64,000 bases of DNA, taken from positions 99,928-163,927 of the forward strand of contig QZFT01000015.1 in assembly GCA_003600225.1 (NCBI GenBank), written 5' to 3'. Shown here piece by piece: positions 1 through 10,509 of this stretch. How positions within the stretch are numbered: the first letter of the stretch is position 1; every line of letters begins with the position of its first letter. The notes beneath the pieces were generated by a model. It was not told the DNA's origin and did no database searches. It saw only the letters and a program-made list of their open reading frames with translations. The translations under genes were made by a program, and so were the position numbers. Source of the stretch: Pseudonocardiaceae bacterium YIM PH 21723 (GTDB lineage: Bacteria; Actinomycetota; Actinomycetes; Mycobacteriales; Pseudonocardiaceae).

Positions 1-15
1 TTTCCATGGAATCTG

Positions 16-603
16 TTACTTGGCCTGCGGGCCCTTGTAGTCGTTGGTGACGATCACGATCACGCCGGGGCTGGAGCTCTTCAGGCCCTCGAATCGCTCT
101 TCCACGCGCATGCCGAACATCGCGCCCAGCTGCTCGGCCGAGGCCTGCTCGTCGGTGCCGGGGCGGTAGTAGACGGTGGAGGTCGGGATGGTGCCCGACG
201 CGTAGTTGGCGGTCTCGGTGACCGTCCAGCCGCCGTGCTGGATGTCCTGCGTCGCGCGGGCGGCGAGGCCCTTCTGGGTGCCGTTGTTGTACACCCGGAC
301 CGCGCTGCGCACCTGGGCGGGCGGCGGCGGTGGGGCCGGGGCGGTGCTCGTGCTGCTGGAGGGCTCGGGCTTCGGCCAGCCACCGGTGGTGCTGGGCGTC
401 GTGAGCGAAGTGGGGGCGCTGGACGGCGTCGCGGAGCTGCTCGCCGACGCGGAGCTGCTGGGGCTCTCCGCGGCCGAGGTCGAACTCCCGCCGGTTGCCA
501 CATCGACGATGCCGATGACCAGGGCGATCACCCCGATGCCGAGCAGGGCGATACCGCCGATCTTCATCGGGCTGGGCGAACCAGTTGGCTCCGGCGAGCT
601 CAT
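16..603 (-). CDS. Membrane-anchored protein with LytR C-terminal domain
   Basis: A 195-residue protein with a short cytoplasmic N terminus and one membrane helix (about residues 13-36). A Ser/Thr/Pro/Ala-rich extracellular linker follows (about 40-95), then a C-terminal LytR_C-type domain starting at VRVYNNGTQKGLA and running to the end. In LytR-CpsA-Psr proteins this domain accompanies the ligase domain; here it stands alone, so an accessory wall role is likely but unproven. The start has a strong AGGAGG ribosome site 7 bases upstream. It follows the DUF3263 gene on the same strand, as in mycobacteria, where the equivalent pair lies next to def. Confidence 0.8.
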   Translation of the reverse strand: MSSPEPTGSPSPMKIGGIALLGIGVIALVIGIVDVATGGSSTSAAESPSSSASASSSATPSSAPTSLTTPSTTGGWPKPEPSSSTSTAPAPPPPPAQVRSAVRVYNNGTQKGLAARATQDIQHGGWTVTETANYASGTIPTSTVYYRPGTDEQASAEQLGAMFGMRVEERFEGLKSSSPGVIVIVTNDYKGPQAK

Positions 604-640
604 TCACAAACCTCCTGAGACACGGATGATCAGTGTCCCA

Positions 641-952
641 TCAACTGAGTTCGAAACCGAGGCGGCGCGCGGCACTCTTCCGTGCTCTACCTGTGCGTAC
701 TCTCCGCAACCGTTTGACGAGCATCGGGTCGGCCACGAGGGCTTCCTGACGCTCCAGCAGGCTGTTCAGCAGCTGGTAGTACCTGGTCGGCGAGAGGTCG
801 AAAATCTCCCGAATCGCCTGCTCCTTGGCACCCTGGTACTTCCACCACTGCCGCTCGAAGGCGAGGATCGCGTGGTCTCGGGTACTCAGCTCGTCGGAGT
901 CCGGCTTCGCGTGACGCGCTGCGACTGGAGGCCGAAGTGGTGCGGCATCCAT
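641..952 (-). CDS. DUF3263 family small protein
   Basis: A 103-residue basic protein. The middle (about residues 23-85) matches the DUF3263 family as I recall it: a helical segment with ILAFERQWWKYQGAKEQAIR, then LSPTRYYQLLN, which looks like the recognition part of a small helix-turn-helix. The function is unknown. It is divergent from def and lies upstream of the LytR_C gene with a gap under 40 bp, so the two are probably cotranscribed. The same order (def, DUF3263, LytR_C protein) is known from mycobacteria, which supports the call. Confidence 0.8.
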   Translation of the reverse strand: MDAAPLRPPVAARHAKPDSDELSTRDHAILAFERQWWKYQGAKEQAIREIFDLSPTRYYQLLNSLLERQEALVADPMLVKRLRRVRTGRARKSAARRLGFELS

Positions 953-1087
953 GTGACTCCTCGAAGGTGCGAATGACAGTCATGTGATTCGTGGTCGCCA
1001 TTCAACCACGGTCACCTGGGCGGCGTGGCCGCTGCCCGATAAGCCGGTTTTTAGTCCTAGCACAGGGGGCTGACTAAACTTCCCGGC

Positions 1088-1699
1088 ATGGCCGTTCACG
1101 CGATTGTCGTTGCCGGAGAACCGGTACTGCACAACCCTACCCGCGAAATCGACTCGTTCGACAACGAGCTGCGGGTGCTAGTCGATGACATGTTCGAGAC
1201 GATGTACGCGGCGAACGGCGTTGGCCTCGCAGCAAACCAGATCGGTATCGATCTCCGGGTGTTCGTCTACGACTGCCCGGACGACGAGGGCGTCCGGCAC
1301 AAGGGCGTGATCGTCAACCCGACGATCGAGACCTCCGAGAAGCCGGAGACCATGCCGGACCCGGAGAACGACTGGGAGGGCTGCCTGTCGGTGCCCGGTG
1401 AGTCGTTCCCCACCGGCCGCGCCGACTGGGCCAAGTGCACCGGCTTCGACCTCGACGGCCAGCCGATCGAGGTGGAGGGCACCGGCTTCTTCGCCCGCTG
1501 CCTGCAGCACGAGACCGACCACCTGGACGGGTTCCTCTACCTGCACCGCCTGGTCGGCCGGTACGCGCGCGAGGCGAAGAAGATGCTCAAGGAGAACGAG
1601 TGGGGCAAGCCGGGCCTGTCCTGGATCCCCGGCGAGGGCACCGACCCGTTCGAGGACACCGATCTCCGCCGCCAGCGCGCCGCCGCCGACGCCGAATAA
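1088..1699 (+). CDS. def: Peptide deformylase
   Basis: Removes the formyl group from the N-terminal methionine of new proteins in the cytoplasm. All three family motifs are present: GVGLAANQ (residues 44-51), EGCLSVPGE with the metal ligand Cys99, and QHETDHLDG with His141, Glu142 and His145 (the HExxH metal site). At 203 residues it is normal for the actinobacterial form. It is transcribed away from the DUF3263 gene. Downstream lies a cluster of inverted repeats and then the thiC riboswitch, so it is probably a single-gene unit. Confidence 0.96.
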   Translation: MAVHAIVVAGEPVLHNPTREIDSFDNELRVLVDDMFETMYAANGVGLAANQIGIDLRVFVYDCPDDEGVRHKGVIVNPTIETSEKPETMPDPENDWEGCLSVPGESFPTGRADWAKCTGFDLDGQPIEVEGTGFFARCLQHETDHLDGFLYLHRLVGRYAREAKKMLKENEWGKPGLSWIPGEGTDPFEDTDLRRQRAAADAE

Positions 1700-1713
1700 C
1701 CACCCTTATCGAG

Positions 1714-1797
1714 TAAGGGGCACCCAATCTGCGTTCAACGCAGCGTGGGTGCCCCTTGCTGCATTGAGCGCAGGTTGGGTGCCCTTCACTGCGTTGT
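1714..1797. repeat. Inverted repeats of the GGGGCACCC family behind def
   Basis: Arms AAGGGGCACCCA (1715-1726) and TGGGTGCCCCTT (1746-1757) enclose a second dyad, CTGCGTTCAACGCAG. A further degenerate unit (TTGGGTGCCC ... CACTGCGTTG) follows to 1797. The same sequence family forms the perfect palindrome at 48674-48720. It sits just after the def stop codon and probably works as a transcription terminator or insulator before the thiC leader. No T-tract follows. Confidence 0.7.
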
Positions 1798-1892
1798 GAC
1801 GTGAGCGGAGACGCACTCCCCCAGCCGAGTGGCGCCCTAGCGGGCCGCCGCTCGGCTGATTAGTGTCCGTAGGCGGTACGTACAACTGAATA

Positions 1893-3653
<1,761 letters not shown>

Positions 3654-3662
3654 AAAGGACAC

Positions 3663-4508
3663 ATGAGTACATCTCTCAGGCCCGAGGCGGGGGTAACCCC
3701 GCCTCGGTGCCTCACCATCGCCGGTTCCGATTCGGGTGGCGGCGCCGGTCTGCAGGCGGATCTGCGCACCTTCTTCGCCTGCGGCGTGCACGGGATGACC
3801 GCCATCACCGCGGTCACCGTGCAGAACTCCGTCGCCGTCACCGGGGTGGTGGAACTGCCGCCGGAGACGGTGGCCGCACAGATCCGCGCGGTGGCCACCG
3901 ACATCGGGGTGCACGCCGCGAAGACCGGCATGCTGGCGTCCACCCCGATCATCGAGGCCATCGCGGAGGCCTGCGACGAGGTGGGCATCGGCCGGGACAT
4001 CCCGTTCGTGGTGGACCCGGTGGCCGCGTCGATGGGCGGTGATCCGCTGCTGGCGGACAGCGCCCTGGACGCGTTCCGGAAGCTGATGTTCCCGCGGGCC
4101 ACGCTGATCACGCCGAACCTGGACGAGGTCCGGCTGCTGACCGGCATCGATGTGAAGGACCGCTCAGGGCAACGGGACGCGGCGAGGGCGCTGTACGAGT
4201 ACGGCCCGAAGTGGGTCCTGGTGAAGGGCGGCCACCTGTGGTCCGACCCGCGCTGCGTCGACCTGCTGTACGACGGCAGCGAGTTCATCGAGTACGAGGG
4301 ACCGCGCTACGACCAGCCGCACACGCACGGCAGCGGCGACACCATGGCCTCGTCGATCAGCTCCCGGCTGGCGCGCGGTGAATCGGTGCCCGAGGCCGTG
4401 GAGTTCGGTAAGCGGTATATCACCCGCGCGGTGGCCGACGCGTACCCGCTGGGCGCGGGCCACGGCCCGGTGTCCGGTTTCTGGCGCATCTCCGAGGACC
4501 CGGTCTAA
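3663..4508 (+). CDS. thiD: Hydroxymethylpyrimidine/phosphomethylpyrimidine kinase ThiD
   Basis: Phosphorylates the pyrimidine made by ThiC to the diphosphate used by ThiE. The 281-residue ribokinase-fold protein has the start motif TIAGSDSGGGAGLQADLRTF, FVVDPVAASMGG in the middle, and the anion-hole motif THGSGDTMASS near residue 220. The last motif has Asp where many ThiD proteins have Cys, like general ribokinases. It shares the thiC transcript (AAAAGGACAC ribosome region). A perfect 22-bp-arm palindrome starts 6 bases after its stop codon. Confidence 0.93.
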   Translation: MSTSLRPEAGVTPPRCLTIAGSDSGGGAGLQADLRTFFACGVHGMTAITAVTVQNSVAVTGVVELPPETVAAQIRAVATDIGVHAAKTGMLASTPIIEAIAEACDEVGIGRDIPFVVDPVAASMGGDPLLADSALDAFRKLMFPRATLITPNLDEVRLLTGIDVKDRSGQRDAARALYEYGPKWVLVKGGHLWSDPRCVDLLYDGSEFIEYEGPRYDQPHTHGSGDTMASSISSRLARGESVPEAVEFGKRYITRAVADAYPLGAGHGPVSGFWRISEDPV

Positions 4509-4513
4509 GCGCC

Positions 4514-4566
4514 CCGAACTTGACGATGTTCGGGGGCGGAACGACCCCGAACATCGTCAAGTTCGG
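4514..4566. terminator. Bidirectional palindrome, copy 1 of the GTTGACGATGTTCG family
   Basis: Two perfect 22-bp arms (4514-4535 and 4545-4566) around a 9-base loop. It lies between convergent thiD and the LysR gene, and the stop codon of the LysR gene is inside the right arm. Compared with the other copies, one arm base is changed (G to C) and the partner base in the other arm is changed to match. A bidirectional terminator role is the simplest reading; there is no long T-run. Confidence 0.75.
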
Positions 4567-5444
4567 AGACTGGTCGGTAGCCCGGCACGCAGTGCGACGC
4601 AGACCGCGCGGATGGCGGGATGGTTCCCGGCACCCGCGCGGTAGGCGAGCCTGGTGCGCCGGCGTACCCGCATCTCGGTGAGCACCACGTCGTCCTCCAG
4701 GTGCGCCGCGCCCAGCTGCGGCACCAGCGCCACGCCCTCGCCCGCCGCCACGAAGCGCAGCACGGTGCCGAAGTCGTCGATGTGGTGCCGCACGTCCGGG
4801 GTGAACCCGGCGGCCTCACATGCGCGCATCGTCATGGTGTGGCACCGGGTTCCCGGGCTCGCCAGGATCCATGGCGCCGCGCGCCACGCGCCCAGATCCG
4901 GCGAGGCCCCCGGGTAGTACGACGCCAGGTACATGGTCTCCGAGCACAGCGGCTCGCTGTCGATGCCCGGCTCGGCGGGGAACGGCACGAAGTCGTAGTC
5001 GTGCACCAGCGCGAGGTCCAGGTCCCCCGCCCGCAACGCGTCGCCCATGTCCGCCGGGTCGAGCTCCCGCAGCATGGGCACCAGCCGGGGGTGCTCGGCG
5101 GAGAGTGCGCGCAGCGCGCCGGGCAGGATCACCCTGGTCGCGCTGGGGAACGCGCCGACCCGCACCGGCCCGGACAGCCCGGCCCTGGCGTCCACCAGGT
5201 CGGCCTCGGCCCGCTCCAGCCGGGCGAACACCGCCTCCGCGTGTTCCACGAGCCGTTGCCCGGCCGGGGTGAGCCGCACGCTGCGGCCGGACCGTTCGAG
5301 CAGCGGAATGCCGGCCTCCCGTTCCAGCACGCTCAGTTGCTGGGACACCGCCGATGGGCTGAAGGTGAGCGCCTCCGCGACCGCCGCGATGGTGCCGCGC
5401 TGGGCAAGTTCGCGCAGGAGACGCAGCCTGCGTACGTCGAGCAT
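4557..5444 (-). CDS. LysR family transcription regulator
   Basis: A 295-residue regulator with an N-terminal winged helix (residues 1-60: LRLLRELAQRGTIAAVAEAL, SPSAVSQQLSVLERE) and a type 2 periplasmic-binding-like effector domain (about 90-290). It is divergent from the DapA-like gene with a 70-bp gap, so that gene is its likely target. The effector is unknown. The TGA stop codon is part of the right arm of the palindrome at 4514-4566, so the last residues may have been set by insertion of that repeat. Confidence 0.88.
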   Translation of the reverse strand: MLDVRRLRLLRELAQRGTIAAVAEALTFSPSAVSQQLSVLEREAGIPLLERSGRSVRLTPAGQRLVEHAEAVFARLERAEADLVDARAGLSGPVRVGAFPSATRVILPGALRALSAEHPRLVPMLRELDPADMGDALRAGDLDLALVHDYDFVPFPAEPGIDSEPLCSETMYLASYYPGASPDLGAWRAAPWILASPGTRCHTMTMRACEAAGFTPDVRHHIDDFGTVLRFVAAGEGVALVPQLGAAHLEDDVVLTEMRVRRRTRLAYRAGAGNHPAIRAVCVALRAGLPTSLRT

Positions 5445-5514
5445 CAGCTCAGCTTACGCATGGCGGCAGATATGGTCACTGGATCCGAGGCTCATCCGGA
5501 TGCACCCTGGAGGC

Positions 5515-6405
5515 ATGACCTCGCTGACCGGCATCCACGTCCCGTTGATCACCCCGTTCACCGCCGAAGGCACCGTGGCGACCGAAGCGCTCGCCGGTCT
5601 GGCGCACAAGGCGGCCGACGCCGGGGCGGTCGGCCTGGTCGCGCTCGGCACCACCGCCGAGGTGGCCACCCTGGACCACACCGAGCGGGCCATGGTCATC
5701 GACGTGTGCGCGTCGGTGAGCCGGGAACGCGGGCTGCGGCTGACCGTCGGCGCGGGCGGCAGCGACACCCGGGCGTCCGCGCAGGCGTTGCAGGATCTGA
5801 CCCAGTGGCCGGACATCGACTCGGCACTGATCCCGGTGCCGATGTTCAGCAGGCCCGGCGAAGCGGGCGTGCTGGCGCATTTCACCCACCTGGCGACGCA
5901 CAGCCCGCTGCCGCTGATCGTCTACCACATCCCCTACCGCACCGGTCAGCAGTTGAGCGGGGCCACGCTGCGCGCGATCGGCGAACTGCCCGGCATCGCG
6001 GCGGTGAAGTACTCGAACGGCGCCATCGACACCGAGACCATCGCGCTGCTCGGTGATCTGCCCGCCGACTTCGCCGTGCTGGCCGGCGACGACTCGTTCG
6101 TCTCGCCGCTACTGGCGCTGGGTGCCTCCGGCGGCATCCTCGCCTCCGCGCACCTGGCCACCGAGTCCTTTGTGGACCTGGTGACCGCCTGGCGGGACGG
6201 GGAGGCGGGCCGCGCGAGGGAACTCGGCGCCCGGCTGGCCAGGTTGTCCGCGACGCTGTTCGCCGAGCCCAACCCGACGGTGATCAAGGGCGTGCTGCAC
6301 GCGACCGGTGAGATCCCCACGGCGGACGTGCGACTGCCACTGCTGCCGGCGAGCCAGGACTCGGTCGACCAGGCGCTGAAGGCGCTCGCCGAGGCCGGCG
6401 TCTAA
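5515..6405 (+). CDS. DapA/NAL family class I aldolase (dihydrodipicolinate synthase-like)
   Basis: A 296-residue (beta/alpha)8 aldolase. Visible family features are GIHVPLITPFT at the N terminus, GLVALGTTAEVATL (substrate-carboxylate loop), YHIPYRTG with the general acid Tyr, and IAAVKYSNG with the Schiff-base Lys. The substrate cannot be read; the DapA motif GTTGE is changed to GTTAE, so this may not be the lysine-pathway enzyme. The start ATG 5515 gives the family-typical N terminus, although GGAGG is only one base away. ATG 5500 in the same frame is the alternative. It is divergent from, and probably controlled by, the LysR gene. Confidence 0.83.
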   Translation: MTSLTGIHVPLITPFTAEGTVATEALAGLAHKAADAGAVGLVALGTTAEVATLDHTERAMVIDVCASVSRERGLRLTVGAGGSDTRASAQALQDLTQWPDIDSALIPVPMFSRPGEAGVLAHFTHLATHSPLPLIVYHIPYRTGQQLSGATLRAIGELPGIAAVKYSNGAIDTETIALLGDLPADFAVLAGDDSFVSPLLALGASGGILASAHLATESFVDLVTAWRDGEAGRARELGARLARLSATLFAEPNPTVIKGVLHATGEIPTADVRLPLLPASQDSVDQALKALAEAGV

Positions 6406-6791
6406 CGCTTACGCTGGGTAGGCACGCAGCGCCGCGGCCAGACATTCGGGTCACAGGTCTCCGGCAGATCCGCGAAGCTCGGCGGAGCCGGCCGGGTGGT
6501 CGGCGGTACCGCGGGCTTCGTCGGTTTTGCCGGCGGCGCAGGGGTATTCGGCACCGGCGGATTGATGGTGGGCACCGGAGAGGTCGGCTCCGGAGAATCG
6601 GGAACCGTCGCACTGGGTGCGGGGGAATTCTGCGTAGGAATCGGGGCCGCCGGAGAACTCGTTGCACTGGGTGAGGCCGGTGCGGCCGCGGTCAGGAAGT
6701 TCCTGCCGACAGGGCTGCAGACCAGGCCAATGCCCAGCACTAAGCCGGTCGCCACTCCGGCGACGGCGACATTCGTTGCCGTACGTGTCAC
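6402..6791 (-). CDS. Pro/Ser/Thr-rich membrane-anchored or secreted small protein
   Basis: A 129-residue protein. The N-terminal hydrophobic segment (about residues 8-27, VAVAGVATGLVLGIGLVC) could be an anchor or signal peptide. A long low-complexity Pro/Ser/Thr/Ala region follows (35-105), and the short basic tail has two Cys residues (CDPNVWPRRC), perhaps a disulfide. There is no family I recognise. Its stop codon overlaps that of the DapA-like gene on the other strand by a few bases. Confidence 0.6.
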   Translation of the reverse strand: MTRTATNVAVAGVATGLVLGIGLVCSPVGRNFLTAAAPASPSATSSPAAPIPTQNSPAPSATVPDSPEPTSPVPTINPPVPNTPAPPAKPTKPAVPPTTRPAPPSFADLPETCDPNVWPRRCVPTQRKR

Positions 6792-7005
6792 AGAGATCGT
6801 CTCCCTCCGGCCTGTGTTGCTTTCCCGCGCCGGTGCAGGGACTACGCCATATGGGTGTGACTCTAGGCCCCAATTGTCATAGGGGCAAACCCGTGACGCG
6901 AATCTCCTTATCCGACAGGTATTTCACGCAGCGCAAATGCGTTGTCGGCCATCTAGGCGTCGTTCGGGCGACGGGACTTTCGCAGCTATCGCAGCAGGAC
7001 TATGT

Positions 7006-7028
7006 TGATAATGATAATGAACATCATT
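7006..7028 (+). promoter_or_regulatory. Fur-family (probably Zur) operator before the nicotianamine synthase gene
   Basis: TGATAATGATAATGA (7006-7020) contains two direct GATAAT hexamers, and AATGAT / ATCATT (7010-7015 and 7023-7028) form a perfect 6-7-6 dyad. The T/A-rich motif stands out in a 70% GC genome, 53 bases upstream of the ATG. It matches 11 of 15 positions of TGAAAATGATTTTCA, the Streptomyces Zur box as I recall it, and also resembles a Fur box. The metal sensed cannot be settled from sequence. Confidence 0.6.
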
Positions 7029-7080
7029 GCCGATCGCGCATATGTGCATGGGTCGGCAACCCTGTCGGAGCGGAGTCCCC

Positions 7081-7995
7081 ATGTCCCTCAGTTCAGCGTC
7101 CGTGGCATTGCCCCTGACCAGGGGTTCCCTTGCAGGACACGTTGAATTGACCGACACGGACGTCCATCCGACCGTAAACGATACGCCGTACGAGGTGAAG
7201 GCCCGCGTATCCGTGGCGGAGATTCTCGACGTACATCGCGAACTGTCCGCACTTCGATCACACGCTCCGTCGGAGATCACGGATCCGCACTTCGCCGAAC
7301 TGATGCGCATGAGCATCTCGTCGTCAGGGGAGAACACCGACGACCTGATTCACGATCACCGGGTCGAAGCCGTACTGCCCGACCTCCGCCGGTTCTACGC
7401 GAGCGGCAGCTATCAACGGGAACTGGCGCACTCGCTCCGGGTGATCAACGCGAGCGACCCGCACGCCGCCTTCGCCGAAGTCCCCTACTACGAGAACTAC
7501 CGCAAACTGCTGGCGTTCGAGGTCGGCGGCACGCTCGCGTCAGTGAACCCGCGGCCGCAACGAGTGCTGATGATCGGCTGTGGGCCGATGCCGATCACAC
7601 TCGTGTTCCTGTCCGAGATGCTGCAGTGCGAGGTATCCGGCATCGACATCAGCCCCGAGGCGTGCACCCTCGCGCGGAAGTTCTGCCGGACGCTGGGCAC
7701 GGACGTCACCGTCCACGAGACCGATGTCCTGGACTTCTACGCGTACGAGCAGTTCGATGTCGTCCTGCTCGGCGCCAGCGTCGGCCTGGACAAGGAACTG
7801 CGCCTCCGAATCATCAAGCACCTGAGCGAAGGCATGGCCAGTGGCTCCGCCCTTGTCGTGCGCACCGCTCACGGCATGCGCAGGCTGCTGTTCCCCCAGG
7901 TGGATCCCGCTGATCTCGAAGGATTCGAGTGTCAGTACCTCATTCAACCCATGGACCGCGTAGTCAACTCCATGATCATTGCCCGCAAGACCTGA
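7081..7995 (+). CDS. Nicotianamine synthase family protein (metallophore biosynthesis)
   Basis: A 304-residue SAM-dependent aminocarboxypropyl transferase of the NAS family. The C-terminal half lines up with plant nicotianamine synthases: VLMIGCGPMPIT (residues 162-173, SAM loop), GIDISPEACTLA, TDVLDFYAYEQFDVV, ASVGLDKELRLRIIKHL, LVVRTAHGMRRLLFP and DRVVNSMIIARK at the end. These enzymes join aminocarboxypropyl units from SAM into nicotianamine-like chelators of zinc, nickel or iron. ATG 7081 is chosen because GGAG lies just upstream and the TTG at 7027 falls in the operator. No opine dehydrogenase or exporter is adjacent, so partners, if any, are elsewhere. It ends 5 bases from the convergent NB-ARC gene. 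Confidence 0.85.
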   Translation: MSLSSASVALPLTRGSLAGHVELTDTDVHPTVNDTPYEVKARVSVAEILDVHRELSALRSHAPSEITDPHFAELMRMSISSSGENTDDLIHDHRVEAVLPDLRRFYASGSYQRELAHSLRVINASDPHAAFAEVPYYENYRKLLAFEVGGTLASVNPRPQRVLMIGCGPMPITLVFLSEMLQCEVSGIDISPEACTLARKFCRTLGTDVTVHETDVLDFYAYEQFDVVLLGASVGLDKELRLRIIKHLSEGMASGSALVVRTAHGMRRLLFPQVDPADLEGFECQYLIQPMDRVVNSMIIARKT

Positions 7996-7999
7996 GCGG

Positions 8000-10429
8000 T
8001 CAGTCCCTCGCGGACACCCTCTGCAGCAACTCCTCGATCTGCGCTGACGCATGGGGAAGCGTTCGGGCCAGCCCGAGCGCTTCCGCCCAGACCTCACCCG
8101 CCGCCGTGAGATCGTTCAAAGCGGCCAACGCGTCACCACGCGTCGTCAGAACCCGAACCTGTCCGAACCGGTCGCCGAGCGATGCGTGGAGTTCCTGCGC
8201 CGGCACCAGCCAGGCGAGCGAATCCGACGGCTTGCCGACCCGCAGATCCAGAATCGCCAGCTCCACGAGCGCGCTCGCCTGCTCACGCCGACGGGAGTCC
8301 CGCTCACAGGAGTCCAAAGCTCGCGCGAGCAGTTCACGAGCCACATCCAGCCTGCCGACAGAACGCTCGACGCTGGCCAGATCGACCAGGACCCTGGCCA
8401 CTCCCTGCTGGTCGTTGACGTCGTTCAGGATCTCCAGCGACAACCGGAGATTGGCGGCCGCCCCATCGAAGTCCTCCGCGGCACGACAGATGAGTCCGAT
8501 GTCGGACAGCGTCCACCCCTCGCCGTAACGATCACCGAGCTTCCGATTGAGATCCAACGCCTCGCCCAGGTACACGAGGGCCTGGTCGTAATCCTGCAAC
8601 AGGCGCTCGTACACGACGCCGAGATGAGTCAGCGCGTTGGATTCCTCGTGCAGGTCCCCCAGATCATGGAATATCTCGCGGGCACGAGAGAAGGACTCCA
8701 GCGCACGATCGGCATCCCGCCATTGGAGATACACCACTCCCGAGACGCCGAGCACCATCGCCTCGCCGGGCGGATAGGGATGCTCGACGAAGGTCTCCGA
8801 GGCCTTCGCCAGGCGTTCCAGTGCTTCCTCGTACTGCCCCTGCATCTGGGAGATGGCACCCAGGTAGGCATACGTCAGACCGATCCGGATCTGATCGCCG
8901 AAGATCTCGGCAAGCTCGGCGCTGCCACGCAGCGCGCCTTCCGCCTCCCGATGGCGCGATTGATTCATCTGCGCGAGACCAATATTGAACAACGCCTCAC
9001 ATTGAACCGGAAGGTTGCCGTATCTTTCGGCCGACCGAAACGCGGACTCGCTGATCTCGGCCAGAACCCTCGGGTCGCCGCAAATACGCATCATATGCGA
9101 GCAGATCGCCGACAGTTCCCAGGAGTACGGAGTTAGATCAATGGATTCGGCATGCTGAACACTTTCAATAATCCCGCTCAGTTCATCACGGAACCAGTCG
9201 ATCGCGGAGATATAGGAATCCAGAACGGAATGGTTTCCGGCCGGTATTTCACCGTACTCGGCAAGCAGGTAGCCACTGGGTCCGGGCACAAGCCTCGCGG
9301 CGGCTAGGCATTGCCACTTGACGAATTCGTAAAGCCGCCTGGTCGCGACTTCCCGCTCTTGCACGTCAAGGGTTTCCTGCATTATTCGACGAGAGAACTG
9401 CTTCAGCAGATCATGAATCCGATACCGATCTCGCCGGACCTCTTCGATCAGGAAGTGGTCGAACAAGGTCTCCATGAGTTCTTGCGTCTCGATTTTCCCG
9501 AATCCACACAGCGCGGCGACGGAATTCACGGTGAACTCGGAGCACGGATGCAGCGCCAGCTGCAGGAACACGCTGCGCGCCCGCTCGCCGAGATCGCGGA
9601 ACGAGAGTTCGAACGCGGCTTCCACCGCGCGGTTGTCCAGCGCGGCGACGATTCCCTCGTCCAGCTGCGTCAAGCGATCGATCAGATCGTCCACGGACCA
9701 GGATCGGTGCTTTCGCAGGGTCGCCGCCGCGAGGTTGATGGCGAGGGGCAGATTTCCGCACAACGCCACGAGCCGCTGAACGCCAGTGTCGTCGATAGCC
9801 TGCTCGTCGAGGCCTGCGGAGGACACGAACAGCACGGCGGCGTCGCGCGAAGGCAGCACCTCAAGATCGATCGGAGTCACACCATGGACAATATCCATTC
9901 GGCGCCGACACGTCATCAGCACTCGGGATTTTCCACGCCCGGGCAGGAGTTCGCTTACCTTGTCAATACCCTGAACATTGTCCAGAACCACCAACATTCG
10001 ACGATCTGCGATAATCGATCGCCACAGGGAGAGCCTGCCCTCAATGGTGGACGGCATCCCCTGGGGAGCCACGTGAACAATCTCCAATAAGGCACCGACC
10101 GCCTCGTCGACTCGCAACGGAAAACGATCCGGCGTGTAGGCCCTCATATCCAGGAAAACCTGGCCATCGGGAAAGTCAGCCGCCATTCGATGGGCGGCGT
10201 GAGTGACAACGGCAGATTTTCCGACGCCCGCCATACCAGATACCGCGAATATCCGCGAATCTTCAGCGGACTCCATCGAGCATATCGTGTCGACGACTTC
10301 TCGGCGATCAGTGAAGTTGCTCGGCTGTTTGGGTAAGTTCTGTGGAACCGGCCTTTTTTCCGGCCGCTGTGCCTCGTAGAAGTTGATGACTCCGACATGG
10401 CCGGCCGCAATGCTGTTGTCCGCCGCCAT
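8000..10429 (-). CDS. NB-ARC/TPR (NLR-like) STAND NTPase
   Basis: 809 residues. A short N-terminal tail has the motif ADNSIAAGHVGVIN (residues 3-16) and a linker PVPQNLPKQPSNFTDRRE leading to the NTPase. Walker A is GMAGVGKS with Lys71, Walker B RRMLVVLDN (143-151), and the GxP motif GNLPLA (225-230). A winged-helix region is likely around 300-360. The C-terminal part (about 430-800) is a run of TPR-like helical repeats. No AfsR/SARP DNA-binding domain is present, so this is not a classical pathway activator. The gene follows the small helical protein gene by 80 bp on the same strand. The architecture fits a bacterial NLR sensor of conflict systems; the target is unknown. Confidence 0.85.
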   Translation of the reverse strand: MAADNSIAAGHVGVINFYEAQRPEKRPVPQNLPKQPSNFTDRREVVDTICSMESAEDSRIFAVSGMAGVGKSAVVTHAAHRMAADFPDGQVFLDMRAYTPDRFPLRVDEAVGALLEIVHVAPQGMPSTIEGRLSLWRSIIADRRMLVVLDNVQGIDKVSELLPGRGKSRVLMTCRRRMDIVHGVTPIDLEVLPSRDAAVLFVSSAGLDEQAIDDTGVQRLVALCGNLPLAINLAAATLRKHRSWSVDDLIDRLTQLDEGIVAALDNRAVEAAFELSFRDLGERARSVFLQLALHPCSEFTVNSVAALCGFGKIETQELMETLFDHFLIEEVRRDRYRIHDLLKQFSRRIMQETLDVQEREVATRRLYEFVKWQCLAAARLVPGPSGYLLAEYGEIPAGNHSVLDSYISAIDWFRDELSGIIESVQHAESIDLTPYSWELSAICSHMMRICGDPRVLAEISESAFRSAERYGNLPVQCEALFNIGLAQMNQSRHREAEGALRGSAELAEIFGDQIRIGLTYAYLGAISQMQGQYEEALERLAKASETFVEHPYPPGEAMVLGVSGVVYLQWRDADRALESFSRAREIFHDLGDLHEESNALTHLGVVYERLLQDYDQALVYLGEALDLNRKLGDRYGEGWTLSDIGLICRAAEDFDGAAANLRLSLEILNDVNDQQGVARVLVDLASVERSVGRLDVARELLARALDSCERDSRRREQASALVELAILDLRVGKPSDSLAWLVPAQELHASLGDRFGQVRVLTTRGDALAALNDLTAAGEVWAEALGLARTLPHASAQIEELLQRVSARD

Positions 10430-10509
10430 GATGGTGGTGGCGGTCAGATCAGGAACTACAGGGCTTCCACTGGAATGGACGCCGGGATGTCGCCCTGGAA
10501 TCAGCCCGG

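Noticed and set aside
206..976. Plus-strand frame of 256 codons across the LytR_C and DUF3263 genes
   Set aside because: Both minus-strand genes have family support and ribosome sites; the opposing frame has neither.
7027..7080. Upstream TTG start for the nicotianamine synthase gene
   Set aside because: The codon lies inside the operator dyad and has no ribosome site; ATG 7081 has GGAG at good distance.
8000..10429. SARP/AfsR-type antibiotic pathway activator
   Set aside because: The NB-ARC and TPR parts are present but there is no N-terminal DNA-binding or BTAD domain, and no biosynthetic cluster is next to it.
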